64,000 nucleotides of DNA. Source: Parapristionchus giblindavisi. Lineage: Eukaryota; Nematoda; Chromadorea; Rhabditida; Diplogasteridae. Shown one piece after another: positions 21,287 through 33,000 of this stretch. The notes beneath the pieces are model-generated. The model was not told the DNA's origin and searched no databases. It worked only from the letters and a program-made list of their open reading frames with translations. The stretch is from contig CALSFV010000236.1 in assembly GCA_943737045.1 (NCBI GenBank), positions 350,001 to 414,000 of the forward strand. Direction: 5' to 3'. Made by a program: the position numbers and the translations under genes. The stretch's first letter is position 1; every line of letters begins with the position of its first letter.

Positions 21287-21747
21287 GGATAGAGTGGGAG
21301 AGAAAGAGAAAGATAGGATAAGAGAGAGATTGCGAAAAATCCGATAGTGCACTTTTAGGACTGTAAAATTGCATTGGATAGTGGTTTCCATAGGCAACAT
21401 AAAGGGAGAGTAGCCATAGTCGCTGAAATAGGTTGAATCACTCGTGAACTGATCATTTTTATGTTCCTAGATTGACGCTTCTCCTAGCTTTCTCAACGAT
21501 TGTTGCTGTTTTGTGATGTGTGGAAAATCATGAAATAAAAAACCTTGAAAATTTTATAATTCGAACATGTTGTCCACATTCTTTGCGAGAGTATCGAAAT
21601 AATTTCTTCCTTTCATATGTAGATATTTTCTTTGCCTGATAGTTATGATTCCCAAAAACAAATATGAATCAAGTTCACTTTCTGATAACATTATGTTTAC
21701 GTTTATGTTTCCTTGAGTAATATTAGAAAAAAAAATCAAATTTATTT

Positions 21748-21786
<39 letters not shown>

Positions 21787-21870
21787 CATACTGTGAAAGC
21801 TTTTAGAAGAATTTTTACAAAATTACAGCTACATAACATAACAAAATAACATATTATAATAATATAGTCA
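20257..21870. other. upstream region of NHR 4, simple repeats, no gene
   Basis: GA-rich tract at 20548-20625, (GA)n at 21252-21284 and (TA)n at 21750-21785. At 20955-21000 a TTTATTTATTTATCGTACACC stretch matches 29995-30045 in inverted orientation. The block at 21340-21430 (CATTGGATAGTGGTTTCCAT) resembles 27480-27540 and, inverted, 28840-28900. Long open frames here are low-complexity sequence. Confidence 0.45.
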
Positions 21871-21879
21871 TCAAAAAGG

Positions 21880-22080
21880 AGGTTCTATACACATGCCACT
21901 CTCGATATCATAGAATGCGAATTTGAACCGTTCCTGTTTCTCTCTCATGATAGTCTTCTTCGCTGACAATTCTTTCCAATGACAGTCGTGATCATCTCAC
22001 TGTCTATTCCAGCAGAAGATACTCTCTCCACAGACATGGTCTCCATTACTTGTACGATAACAACCGAGACAACTAAAGAA
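21880..22080 (-). pseudogene. fragment of an unrecognised gene family
   Basis: After a TTCTTTAG acceptor at 22073, the minus strand reads a cysteine-rich stretch (CLGCYRTSNGDHVCGES), then a stop, then DCHWKELSAKKTIMREKQER and FKFAFYDIESGMC. Related degraded pieces lie at 34835-35030, 44400-44620 and 55740-55960, with frame differences among them. I do not recognise the family. Confidence 0.4.
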
Positions 22081-22194
22081 TGTGAATTAAAGAATAAAAA
22101 TTAGCAAAATACTCACTCTGTACAAGGCTAGATTTTGCGCATCTGCGTAGGTGAACATTTACATTAGCCGTATTTCAATTGAGTATTAACGAAT

Positions 22195-22632
22195 TATTCC
22201 TACTTTGCATAGATATTAGGCGTATCAAGTAAGGTTAGGCGATATAGGCGCCTGAAAATATCAAAATAATCGATTAAAAGTTACAGGAGCGTAGGAAATT
22301 TGTGAGATAGAAGGAAGATAAATTGTTTTATGACTGTGATTGAAGAGGGACATGGACATATGGAAAAGTCCAAAGATAAGGAGAAACAGAGGAAGCAAAT
22401 AGTATGAGAGGTTAAAACATAATGGAGTGATGCAATTTGAATAGTATATATAGATTATGTGATAGGCAGAGGCTGGGCGCATCCATCCAACTACTACCAT
22501 CCATCCTCACAATGTGCCTGACAAGTAGAGCCAGAAGGGATGAAGGTATAGTGTGACGTAGAGAGATGGACAATTGTGAAATGAAATGCGGCCAGAGGTA
22601 AAGGCTGTGAAGATCGAAAGTTGGCGTAGACT
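22195..22632 (-). repeat. repeat R1, first copy (part of a decayed gene?)
   Basis: About 440 bp related to 35845-36340 (same orientation) and to 38410-38900 (inverted). Shared words: GATATAGGCGCCTGAAAAT, GCGCATCCATCCAACTACTA, GCCAGAAGG. On the minus strand it contains a TTTTCAG|GCGCC acceptor, but the following frame stops early in this copy. Confidence 0.6.
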
Positions 22633-22635
22633 TAA

Positions 22636-22683
22636 GATGGTGAAGTCTTATAAGAGTAACAACTCTTATAAGACTTCACCATC
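22636..22683. repeat. perfect 22-bp inverted repeat, 4-base loop
   Basis: GATGGTGAAGTCTTATAAGA... at 22636-22657 is exactly complementary to 22662-22683. It sits immediately before a SINE fragment. It may be a snap-back formed at the SINE insertion or a structured RNA. Confidence 0.85.
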
Positions 22684-22747
22684 AAGGCAGTCAGCACCCG
22701 CAGGACTTCGTGTGCTTGAATAGCGAGTTGTACCTATACCTTTACAA
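22684..22747 (+). mobile_element. SINE 3' fragment
   Basis: CACCCGCAGGACTTCGTGTG, then GAATAGCGAGTTGTACC and a short TACCTTTAC tail match the 3' end of the SINE at 37090-37350. Confidence 0.7.
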
Positions 22748-23428
22748 CGCCCGAGACATATGGATATGCAAACAAACTAAGCGAATAGCTAATGAGTGAG
22801 ATGCCTCTCGATGCATCTCGTTCTGTGAAAATGAAAATTAGCAGTCAATTTTCATTGAAAATAATTCAATGTTTGAGGTGTATTAGGTTTTACAAAAATG
22901 GTAAGTGAGTGGCTTTTCGTTTAACGGTAGTACAAAAGTTTTTTTTAATAATTAACAGCATTAATAGATGTACAAGTTTATTTTTGCATGCACAATAAAT
23001 TTTTAATCTATAAATTGTCAAACGGCCAATAAATAGACGAACACGAATTGTGAAGGAGGATACGATACTGCATGATACGCAACTTCTTCGGTTACCTACA
23101 GTAGCAGCCAAAAGTATTCGTACCAAATTTAGAAATGGCATAAATTTGGTACGAATACTTTTGGGGGGGGGGGGACTTTTCGGGTTCATGTTTTGGTAGG
23201 ATACTACAATACTACTGTGCATCATATCCTACTCCCGTTGTTATGATTCGTCGTCGTATTATTGTGTGGCGATCCTGGAACCTCTCTGCACTTACTCACA
23301 ATCAGCAGTGATTGTTTCTTCAGCGGGATTTTTCAGAGATCTGTTGTTAGCAGTGTATGAACAACATTTACTGAGGAGTCGACTCCGCTATGCTAGCCAT
23401 TCGAGCTAATTCATCGTTGTGAGAAAAT

Positions 23429-24242
23429 CGAAATTACCGACACCCCTGAAATTGGAAAAAAATGTCATAACTCTGTGTTTAGTGAAGCTAGAGGCTCCAA
23501 ACTTGTCAGATGCAATAGCCCATGAGTGATACAAAGTCTGATCGAGCGGTCGAATTTTGAGAAATTTCGAAAAATTTTTTTTCTAATTTTTCGAGGTACA
23601 TTAAGTACCTGCCTAGGTTAATTTCCATTATGCTTAACAGCCATATGTCTTCTATATATAGTAGACGACAGTTTACTATTGTTTCATGAAATATCAAGTT
23701 CTTCGAGAGAAGTTATAGTTGGAGAAAAGAGGTAGAAAATAGTTAGGGCACGATTTTCTATAAATTAAATTGATTTTTTTCAGGGACTAAAAGAGCATCG
23801 ATAGCCATTCTATTACATGAATCTTCTCTCCTCTTTATGATAATTGATGTGGCAATGTCTGAGCTTAAACGGACAAATTCTAAGAACTTCGAAAATATCG
23901 TGAAAAAATTCTAACTGTTTTCTACCTCGTTTCTCCAACTATAACTTCTCTCGAAGAACTCGATATTTCATGAAACAATAGTAAACTGTCGTCTACTATA
24001 TATAGAAGACATTTGAATGCAAAACAGAATATAAACTAACCTAGGCAGGTACTTCCTGTACCTCGAAAAATGATAAAAATTAATTTTCGAAAATTTTCAA
24101 AATTCAACCGATCAAGCTCATACTCGGCCTGGTTTTGTATCACTCATGGACTATTATCTCTACCAATTTTTAAGTCTACAAGAATTTGGGCAAAAAAGTT
24201 ATGAAATTTTTGCCTAAATTCAGGGGTGTCGGAAATTTCGGG
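23429..24242. repeat. nested foldback 2
   Basis: CGAAATTACCGACACCCCTG at the left pairs with CAGGGGTGTCGGAAATTTCG at the right. The arms of about 300 bp include TCTATATATAGTAGACGACA and CTAACCTAGGCAGGTAC, around a loop near 23730-23900. Confidence 0.8.
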
Positions 24243-24850
24243 GGGCGCCCGTTTCGGCAAGGCCCGTTTCGGCAACGAGTTATAAATCGGTTGGGAGAAG
24301 GTCTAGGGAAACAAAAGTTGTACCATTGTTATCAATTGTGGTGTACGGTATGGTGCTACCGTAACCGTCGGGAATCGTGGACTTGTTCATGGTTGAAAAT
24401 GGCCGAAGTCGAAAAATTCATGATACTGCGAGACCAAATACTAGTTGAAATAATATCAATAGTGAGCCAACTTTTATCTTTCTGGTTACCGTAACCCGAA
24501 CTACAAACCGGGATTTGAAGTGCATTTGACCATATTATTGCAGGTTACGGTAGCTAGATTACGGTAATACGGGTTACGGAATCCATAAAGATAAAAGTTG
24601 GCTCACTATTGATATAATTGCAACTAGTATTTGATCTCGGGTCATCATGAATTTTTCGACTTTGGCCATTTTCAACCATGAACCCGGGGTCATGTGTCGA
24701 TTGAAAAAAATCAGTTCACGATTCCCGACGGTTACGGTATCATCATACCGTACACCACTACTGATAACAATGGTACAACTTTTGTTTCCATAGACCATCT
24801 CCCAACCGATTTATAACTCGTTGCCGAAACGGGCGCCCCCCGAAATTTCG
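24232..24850. repeat. nested foldback 3, abutting foldback 2
   Basis: GAAATTTCGGGGGGCGCCCG at the left and CGGGCGCCCCCCGAAATTTC at the right. Arms of about 250 bp share GTTATAAATCGGTTGGGAGA and a GTAACCGT-rich centre. Foldbacks 2 and 3 sit side by side at the centre of the outer element. Confidence 0.8.
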
Positions 24851-24928
24851 ATTTACGCGGAGGAATTAATTAGCTCGAATGGATCGCATAGCGGATTCTA
24901 CTCCTCAGTAAATGTTGTTCATACACTG

Positions 24929-25354
24929 TTAAAGGGACAGTACCCCTCTACTTTTCAGTGTTTGAATTCCCGCAATTGTTCCCCAACGCGATAACTCTGC
25001 CACAGATATAGGAAATAATGACAAAAATCATTAGCAAGGGTCAGGACACGAACCCGCTCGATCGTTACTTCAACCGGACACTTACCATTAAACTATGGGT
25101 GTCAGTTGAATATGCTGTAATAAGGCGTGAGATAAGGCTTGATGAGATCTGTATATGGCGATTTGCATATAGCAAGCTAAATTATCGGTGTGACATGCAA
25201 AACTAGTATGCAAAATTACTTTTCAATCAATGTCAGGCAACACATCGTATGTCGTGGCAGAGTTATCGTTGTAAGACGCCAATTTTAGATTGGCGGGAAT
25301 TCAAAACTGATTTTCCGGACTTTGTTTTTTTCAAGGGGGTTACTCTCCCTTTAA
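24929..25354. repeat. nested TTAA-type foldback 4 in the right arm
   Basis: Begins TTAAAGGGACAGTACCCC and ends GGTTACTCTCCCTTTAA. Inverted inner words GAATTCCCGC / GCGGGAATTC and GATAACTCTGCCAC / GGCAGAGTTATC. The left arm of the outer element has the uninterrupted equivalent near 23345 (GTTAGCAGTGTATGAAC), showing that this is an insertion at TTAA. Confidence 0.8.
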
Positions 25355-25599
25355 CGACAAGTCTCAGAAAAATCCCGCTGAAGAAATAATCACTGCTGAG
25401 TAAGTGCAGAGAGGTTCCAGGATCGCCACACAATAACACGACGACGAATCCTAACAACGGGAGTAGGATATGATGCACTCCAGTACTATAGTATCCTGCC
25501 AAAACATGAACCTGAGTGCTCATCTGAGTCAAAAGATATGACATTGCTAAATATGGTACGAATACTTTTGGATGTAACTGTATGTAATTTGTTAATACC

Positions 25600-25695
25600 A
25601 CAATAACGGTAAAGGTAAATCCCGTTATTCAAGGAACAAGTAGTCCTGCGGGAGATCACTGCTAGATCAGTGATAATTCAAGGCCAGTGCACTTC
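25600..25695 (-). mobile_element. SINE fragment, minus strand
   Basis: Complement reads ...GGCCTTGAATTATCACTG, CAGTGATCTCCCGCAGGACT, GAATAACGGG and TTTACCTTTACC, matching the 3' half of the SINE at 37090-37350. Confidence 0.75.
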
Positions 25696-25920
25696 AATAC
25701 TTCGTAACAGAATACTTCAGTAGATTACTGTTGACCGTGAAGTATGATGTACATTATATTTATCGACATGCTCAGCATGAAACAATACATGTGCATAAAT
25801 CAATAGTAAATAAATCATAGAAAACATTCGACAGGGATTGATCTTGAAAGAGGGTATAGAGTATTATAGGGGATAATAATATAGGGCAAAATACTCAAAA
25901 CATAATACAATACTTTACAA

Positions 25921-26769
25921 TTATGACTCATAAGGCAGGAACTGTTTGATGTATTCTTCAGCCGGCGTGGATTTCTCCTGGTTTTTGAAGTACATCAGAG
26001 AAATGCGTGATTGTTCCTCTAAAAGCGCCATGGCTTCCTGCAATTTTATTGTTTTCTCTCATTAGATCACGAAATGAACGAAAGAATAGTTAGTTATGTA
26101 TGCAAAACAGTTTTTCGGGTCGAGTTTTCCTAAAGATTTAAAAACGAGCTTTTGCGTATTATTTACAATACATCTCTGGCAATCGGAACATTTTAATTTG
26201 TTCTGTAATCGGTTTAAGCTCGCTGAAAGCAATCTGGACAATATTTTGAATTGATGCGCCAGCATTTTCGCACTTCATATATGTATTTACAATGCGTTTA
26301 GCAAGGCCTATTCAAAATTTCAGCCAGTTGGCTGTCCAAGAGCACAGACCATTGCCTTGAAATCGTAAGGGTGGATAAGAATCCTTGAAACGATTACCTT
26401 CAAAGCAAGTCTCGCCGTCAGCAAATTGCCCATTCTGACGGAATAGTTTGACAATCCTAGTTCCTTCTTGTAATACCTATTGAGATCAATGAATATTTCC
26501 TTTGAAATCTGCTCGCCTAACTTTATGAGATGATCGGGTATGTCTGGTGAGGTACCTGGAAAAGAATAATTGAATAGATCGAGGGCAGCGTTATTCAACT
26601 ACGCAAGAACTACACTGCATGTGTCAATGCACTTTATTGTAAGCTATTCACGTTTTCAACCGCTTTTAGATATATTTTAAAAATATAACGCGACGGAGGA
26701 GTAGATATGATTGTTTGTTTAGGCTAATCGTTGACCCTCACCTAAATCCCACATCGATAGCCCCATTAG
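25921..26769 (-). pseudogene. nuclear hormone receptor 5, 3' remnant (exons 8-10)
   Basis: Exon 10 at 26037-25921 (ends IKQFLPYES and stop) and exon 9 at 26555-26398 (GTSPDIPDHLIKLGEQ, NRYYKKELGL) are complete with normal splice sites. Only the last 28 bases of exon 8 remain (26769-26742, coding LMGLSMWDLG, then GTGAGG). Upstream the homology stops and DNA resembling NHR upstream sequence begins, so exons 1-7 have been deleted. It belongs to the NHR 4/6 subgroup. It lacks a DNA-binding domain and cannot make a full receptor. Confidence 0.85.
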
Positions 26770-28123
26770 ATATTGCCATAAACTAGTGCAAACGATATTC
26801 ATCACAGCGCTCATTATCAGACTCACTCTTACTTTTATTTTTATGCTGTAACGCACAGTATTGGGCATGGTGTTACGAGACGCTTACTGCTGAAATAACT
26901 TGCGTGTTTGCAATTTGAAAGTTTAAAAAAATATTTAATATGTATTGCAAATTCCTGTGAAAGGGTGTTCAATCGAATGAGGTCGACAACAATGGTTTCA
27001 TTTGCACAAATGTGAGACACTCGAGAAATGATCAAATACCAACGAATTAGGGGGACTATACCGTCAAAACGAAAAAAAGTGAAACATTTGTCAAATAATT
27101 TGACAAAATTTGACAAAAGTTCACAAGATTTTGAAAATTTTGAATCATGATATCTAAACGCGTTTACTAGTTTTTTAATAGACAATAGGGTATTTGAGCA
27201 TCACTGGGCTTACCTAATTGACCTATGAAGAAAAAAATTTAAATGAATAACTGTAAACGCTGTTATGTGAAACTGGTATACGGTATGATTTTCTACAGTA
27301 TACCCGTTTTGCAGCCTGATCTGTGAAATGATCCAAAAAGTGCACATTCGCTATAGGAAGTCAGGTAATGCTAGATATATCCATGATTAGACGAAAGAAA
27401 GCGCGATGGAAACAACAGAGATGAGGAGAGTGAGGAAAGTACTACAAAATCAGAAAGCACATACTCTTTAAGGAAAGTGAATTTGCATTGGGGAGTGGTT
27501 TCCATTGGCACCTTAAAGGGGTAGTAACCATAGGAACTGAAACGTATTACTTTGTTAAATCCTTCCGGAAAAATATTAATTTGTCGTTACTCGAAATGTA
27601 ATAATTAATCGTTATTTCTTTGCTACCTAGGCTGTGACATCGTATTTTATGTAATTCATCACGATATCAATTATTCGCTATTATAAGTTATCATTGCAAT
27701 GCATAAATTATTTATTATTATCATTTTCCGCATGAGGGAAGTGATTTCCGATACTTTCTCGAAAAAAAATCGGTTAAAAAATCGAAAATTGCTTTTACTA
27801 TTACAGCTTAATCACCTGGAAGTTACTCGAACTAATCGAACTATCTCAATGACTAAGCTTTTTAGCAGTTTTCCAATGATAATAATAGTAATTATATAAT
27901 AGTAATCGAGAAACGCAAATAATCGGGTCGTCATTAAGCAATCTACATAATCTACATGTACCTAATAAAGGTATCTTTTCACACTATTTCTCTGTTCTCA
28001 ATCGTCGACCGATCTTATCGGGAATATACATAGATCATGAAGTGGAGCAGAGAGAATGAGTACAAGAACGCCGTTCAATATGAGAGTAAATGGGCACCCG
28101 TGGTCCAGTGGATAAGTGGATTC
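26770..28123. other. former upstream region of NHR 5, no gene
   Basis: 26930-27070 and 27455-27545 match 29330-29430 and 28800-28930 in inverted orientation (e.g. GACACTCGAGAAA.GAT, GGAGTGGTTTCCATTGGCA). Nothing else recognised; a TTTCACACTATTTCTCTGTTC fragment of a foldback family is at 27978-28000. Confidence 0.5.
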
Positions 28124-28236
28124 ATCCGAACAACCTCTTAGCCTAATCTATTCACTGGCCTTGCAGTGATTTCCCGCAGGTCCGTGTGCCTTGAATAATG
28201 GGTTGTACCTTTACCTTTACCTTTTATCCGAACAAC
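28124..28236 (+). mobile_element. 5'-truncated SINE with 11-bp target duplication
   Basis: The body 28135-28225 carries GGCCTTGCAGTGATTTCCCG, GTGTGCCTTGAATAATGGG and a CCTTTTACC tail, flanked by exact ATCCGAACAAC repeats (28124-28134, 28226-28236). The duplication is typical of LINE-driven insertion. A tRNA A-box-like stretch (GTGGTCCAGTGGATAAG) lies just upstream at 28100-28116. Confidence 0.85.
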
Positions 28237-30065
28237 GAAGTTTGCTACGCTTGAACGTAACCTCAACATCACTTCCCTTTCTCATGCATCTTTTTTCCGA
28301 TCCTCTCTTCTTCCGTCGGAAATTGGCTCACATCCCCTGTACATTATGTTTCGTTTCCTACTCCGCAGCTCGAAGCCAATAATTCGGTTGTCCCTAAAAG
28401 TTTACCCTAAAATTTCGCGTGTAATGGTAAGTAGATATACAAATACTGCATCATGTGGGATACGTCGAACGATATCCACGGATGCTGCAACGTGCGGGAA
28501 GATCGGTCGTTGACAGAGAACAGTGGAGTAGAAATAAAGAGACCGTTTTTTTGTACTACATACTACGTAGCCTATATAATGACGACCCGATTCTTCGCTT
28601 TTCTCGATTACTTTTATATAATTACTATGATTATTGGAAAACTGCTAAATAAGGTTTGGACACTGAATATATCAATTTTCGATTTTTTTTTATTTTCAAA
28701 AATTGGCATACTCAGAAAATTCAGAAAAATTTGCGAAGAATTTTTTTTCGAGAAATCGAAAAATCAAACGAACAGTGCATTTCCCTGATGTGGAACTAAT
28801 ATGATTGAACCCGTTTCAGTTTCTATGGTCACTCCACCTTAAAGTGTTCAATGGAAACCACTCTCCAATGCAAATTCACTTTCCTAAAAGTGCCCTTTCC
28901 GAGCATGTGCTTGCTGATTTTGTAGTGCTTTCCTCACTCTCCTCATCTTTGTACCCGATACTATTTCAGAACACGGGACCAGTCCAAAAGGATACGAAAA
29001 ACGAAATAAATACGAAGAAAAGGGCATTTTACACTAGACATACTATACTTTATACAATACTTTTGTACTGGTTCTGTGTTCTGACAATGAAGTAGTGCCC
29101 TGTGCCCTCCTGCACAATATATTACATCTTCTCCATGCATCACTCTGTATCGATTGTGCATAGCGTGCTTATTCTGATCGAGGAATATTACGAATTCGAT
29201 AACTAATGAAGGTATCATTAATCAATGATTAGTTATCCCTTTTGGACCATCTGATCTTCTGCAATAGTGCAACGAATTCATGCATTGTGAGTTTAACGCG
29301 CTGAATAAAGAGAACTATGCATAGGCCTTTCCTCCTAATCGGCTGCTATTTCATCGTTTCTCGAGTGTCTCACAGGTGTGCAAATGAAACCTTTGTTGTC
29401 GACCTTATTCCCATTGATCCTTCGCACTCCGTATAAATCTTTTATTTATTCATTTTATTTCCAAACACAAATTTTGGATTTTTGGACATTGGATAAAAAG
29501 CGTTGTATGCGCTGATGATATGGTCTGCATATCGAGTTAACATGTTGTAGTGCACACTTCTATGTTGTGTGTGTGTGTTCTGTGTCCCTATCCCTCTCTC
29601 CCTCTCTCCTTCTTTCTCTCTTTCCATATTCAATATATCCATGTGTTTCCTCTCTTGCTTTCCCTTTCTTGGTGATTCATCCAAACGTTACGAGAAGAAA
29701 AAAGAAACGAAATTTAACCTAAAATAGGCGAGAGTGTGAGTGAAACTATGAGAGTTTTCTCTGCTTTCCTTATCCTTTCATCACCTTTGAAGATCTCTCC
29801 CACGTTGGAAAACAAATTGTCTCCTCACACCGCGCCCAATCGATTGCTTGGTGCTATCGTTGTATTCATATGTTTCTTTGATGTCTATGCTTATATGATT
29901 GTAGCAGAAGGCGTGATCACACTTTCCCCCATCCCCATTCATCTCTATTTTAATAATTTTAATCTGTCACATATTTTTTCTTGCACTCGAACACTTTGTA
30001 CATGTTGAAACACCCTTGCGGTGTACGATAAATAAATAAATAAAATATATAAAATTCAGTGAACG
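28237..30065. promoter_or_regulatory. upstream region of NHR 6, no other gene recognised
   Basis: Contains the inverted match to the NHR 5 upstream region (28800-29430), a CT-rich tract at 29575-29640 (the mirror of the GA tract upstream of NHR 4), a small inverted repeat with ends CAGAACACGGGACCAGT and ACTGGTTCTGTGTTCTG (28969-29085), and TACACC...ATAAATAAATAAATAAA at 29990-30045. The promoter role is inferred from position. Confidence 0.4.
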
Positions 30066-33000
30066 ATGAAATTAGTGGACACTTCGTTCATTTGTCTCGT
30101 TTGTCAAGCTCCGTCGAAGTCCACACACTTTGGAATCGAAGTATGCAGGTGGGATTGTGTTGTTTTTATTTATTTATTTATGTATTTATTTAAAATTTTC
30201 AGTGTTTAATGCATTACTTGTACTACTTAATGCATTAGTTGTACTACTAGCTTATCAGCTTAACTTATTAGTTATTAGCTCTTTTTTTAATTTGATAAAT
30301 TAGCTGACTAAACTGGGAATATTACCATCGAATATTATCGAGTTGCAGAGCGTGCGCATCATTCTTCAAAAGAATGACCAAATCAAAGAAGGTTCTTGTA
30401 TGCAGGAAAGGAGACAAGCAATGTGATATAGTGAAGAGTAAGTCAATATTTCATTCAGTTATATATTGATAGACAGTGGAAAAGGTTAATAGAAATTGTT
30501 GCTTCATTTTTATATTTTGTTTTCAGTCAGTAATGAAATATTTTTCCAGATGATGAAAGTCTTATGTGCCGATTTTGTCGATTCCAAAAGTGTCTTAGCT
30601 TGAAGTTAGATACGGGAATACAAATAGCAGCGAGAAGCGAAGAAAAGAAAGAGACTGATCTACCGTTTGATGAGATACCCTCAACTTCACGTGAAATTCC
30701 TATACTAGAGAGGATTTCCAATGAGTACAGGTAATTTCGTCGTTGTTTTTTTTCGAACCAAGTTAAATATAGGTTGTCTTTCGAGCGCCGACGACAAGCC
30801 GAACATAAGATACGACAAAAGAAATATAATCTACGACGATTGAGATTGGCTGAGGTGGGCGATTTTGAATGAAAACAAAACAAAACAAACAACAACCTAG
30901 CATTTGAAATTAAGGATGTCTATTTTGGCTCGTTCGATTTCGTAACAGAAGCCACTCTAGTCACAATATCGGAAATGTTTGAATTTTCAAAACGTGCCTA
31001 TCCAGCCTACGCGAAGTTGACGGATGAAGACCAGGTATTTAATGGAATTATTCAGTTTATTTGTATGAAAAATGTGACCATAGCGAGGAATTTCATATTT
31101 TTAGTGATTCTGAATTATATAAACTTTTGATCTTATTTCAGCACATTCTTATGAAGCACATTCTTGCCGTTTTCTGCACTATAGAAGCGTACGAAATGAG
31201 TTTGCGTCTCTCCCCCGATTTGAAATAGTGAGTAATTAATGTCGATACTTACTTTTATATTTTATATTCCAAGTCAAAATTATGAAAGTGAAGATATGAA
31301 AGCCTTCGCCTAAGAATGGACCCTAGACAATTCAGATATTGCAGCGAAATCGCTACTTACATTTAGATAAATAATTAATTATATCCAAGTTGCATGCACT
31401 CAATCAGTTCTCGATAAGAATTTTTTTTTTAAATCATTAAATTTGTAGCTACATGACATCTGCTATAACTTGTGTCGATCGTGATAAATTGGAAGACTTC
31501 ATGACGGAAGATCGCACTATCAGCGAAATGAGAAATTCTTTATTTGAGTGAGTATACTTTCTTCATTGCTATACTCTACAAAAGGTCTCAGCCACCGTAC
31601 AAATTCCTTTACAAGCCAAAAAGAAAACGCCTTTTTCTGCACAGCTTCTCCTCTCCTAGCAGAGATTTTTTCATAAGGTCTGTAGAAGTTTTTGTGTAAA
31701 GGAATTGATGCGGCGTCAGAATAATTGTTTCGGTAACATTGTTGAATACTGTATGGAATAGTGTGATCAGAGAACTAACAAGAATTAAGAATTGTAAGAA
31801 TTAGATAAATTACTGAAATATCATTATTTCAAAACGTAATATTATAAATTACATCGTTTTTACTTCAGCATGATGGCGGACTACAACGAAGGATATATCT
31901 CGCTTCTCATGCCTATTATCACCAAATCTAATTTCACTCGAACAGAGTACGATGCTCTAATGGGACTATCAATGTGGGACTTAGGTGAGGGTCAACGATT
32001 AATCTAAACATATAATCATAAATACTCCATCGTTATATTATTATATAAGCGGTTTAAAAAGGGATTAGCTTGCTATAAAGAGCATTAAAGCCACCCACCA
32101 ATTTTTTTATCTTATTTCACTCCCCCATTTTAGCTCGCGTTTTCACCAGTGGCCGTATGCAAGAAACTTTTTCCTAGAAAATGTGACGTCATCAGCGTAG
32201 GCGGAGAAGTTTTCCAAATTTCCTCCGCCTAATTCCCCCCCCCCGCTAATGACGTCATATTTTCCTGGAAAACGGTTCTTGCATACGGCCACAGGGCTGG
32301 GATTTTTTTACTCAAAGCAATAATTGTTGTTTAAATGAAGACCAACTTGAAATAAAGCTAAAAAAATTCATGGAAAAGTGGGAAAATAATTTTGTTGTTG
32401 TTTTTCCTTGGCGAGAAATTCTTTTTGTTGAACCCGAACAAAAACTTCTTTCTTCACATTAGTTTTGTTTAACAGCCAGCCTTGGTTGTCACATTACTAC
32501 TAGCCATATATAAAATAATTGAATAACTCATTGTCGTTCTCAGTCTACGATCTATTCCATTATAATATAATAATTTATTATAATATTATTCTATTACAAT
32601 ATTATCTATTATAATCTATTATAATATAATAAATATTATATTGCCAGGTGCCTCCCCAGACTTATCTGATGACGTCATAAAGTTAGGCGAGGAGATATCA
32701 AAGGAAATATTGATTGATCTCAATAGGTATTACAAGAAGGATATGGGATTGGCAAACTATTCAGTCAGAATGGGCAATTTGTTGACGGCGAGACATGCTA
32801 TGCAGGTACTAGTTTCAAGGATCCATATAATGGCTCGTTAAAAAATTGTGGAAAACCGAAATCGGCGACTTTCCACCCGTTAAAAAAGTACCCGGAAAGT
32901 CGAAAATGGAAACACGAAATTTGAACTCGCGCGCGCGCAAAGAGGTGCGGGAATTCAAATTCCTACTTTCCGACAGCGAATATCCGCGGATTGCATTTTT

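Larger units (their letters stand above)
23099..25580. mobile_element. 2.5-kb foldback with nested foldbacks, TA target duplication
   Basis: Outer ends CAGTAGCAGCCAAAAGTATT and AATACTTTTGGATGTAACTG are inverted and flanked by TA (23097-23098, 25581-25582), as in Tc1/mariner-type MITEs. The arms run inward for several hundred bases (e.g. CGATCCTGGAACCTCTCTGC at left, its complement at right; CATTTACTGAGGAGT). Three further foldbacks lie inside (next entries). At the left end a short palindrome (23112-23165) is followed by a G run. No transposase frame was found. Confidence 0.85.

Noticed and set aside
23097..25582. CRISPR-like or phage-type repeat array
   Set aside because: The repeats are inverted arms of foldback elements, not regularly spaced direct repeats, and the genome is eukaryotic.
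28453..28788. 111-codon open frame upstream of NHR 6
   Set aside because: No splice sites, homologue or conserved motif that I recognise; ends in AT-rich low-complexity DNA.
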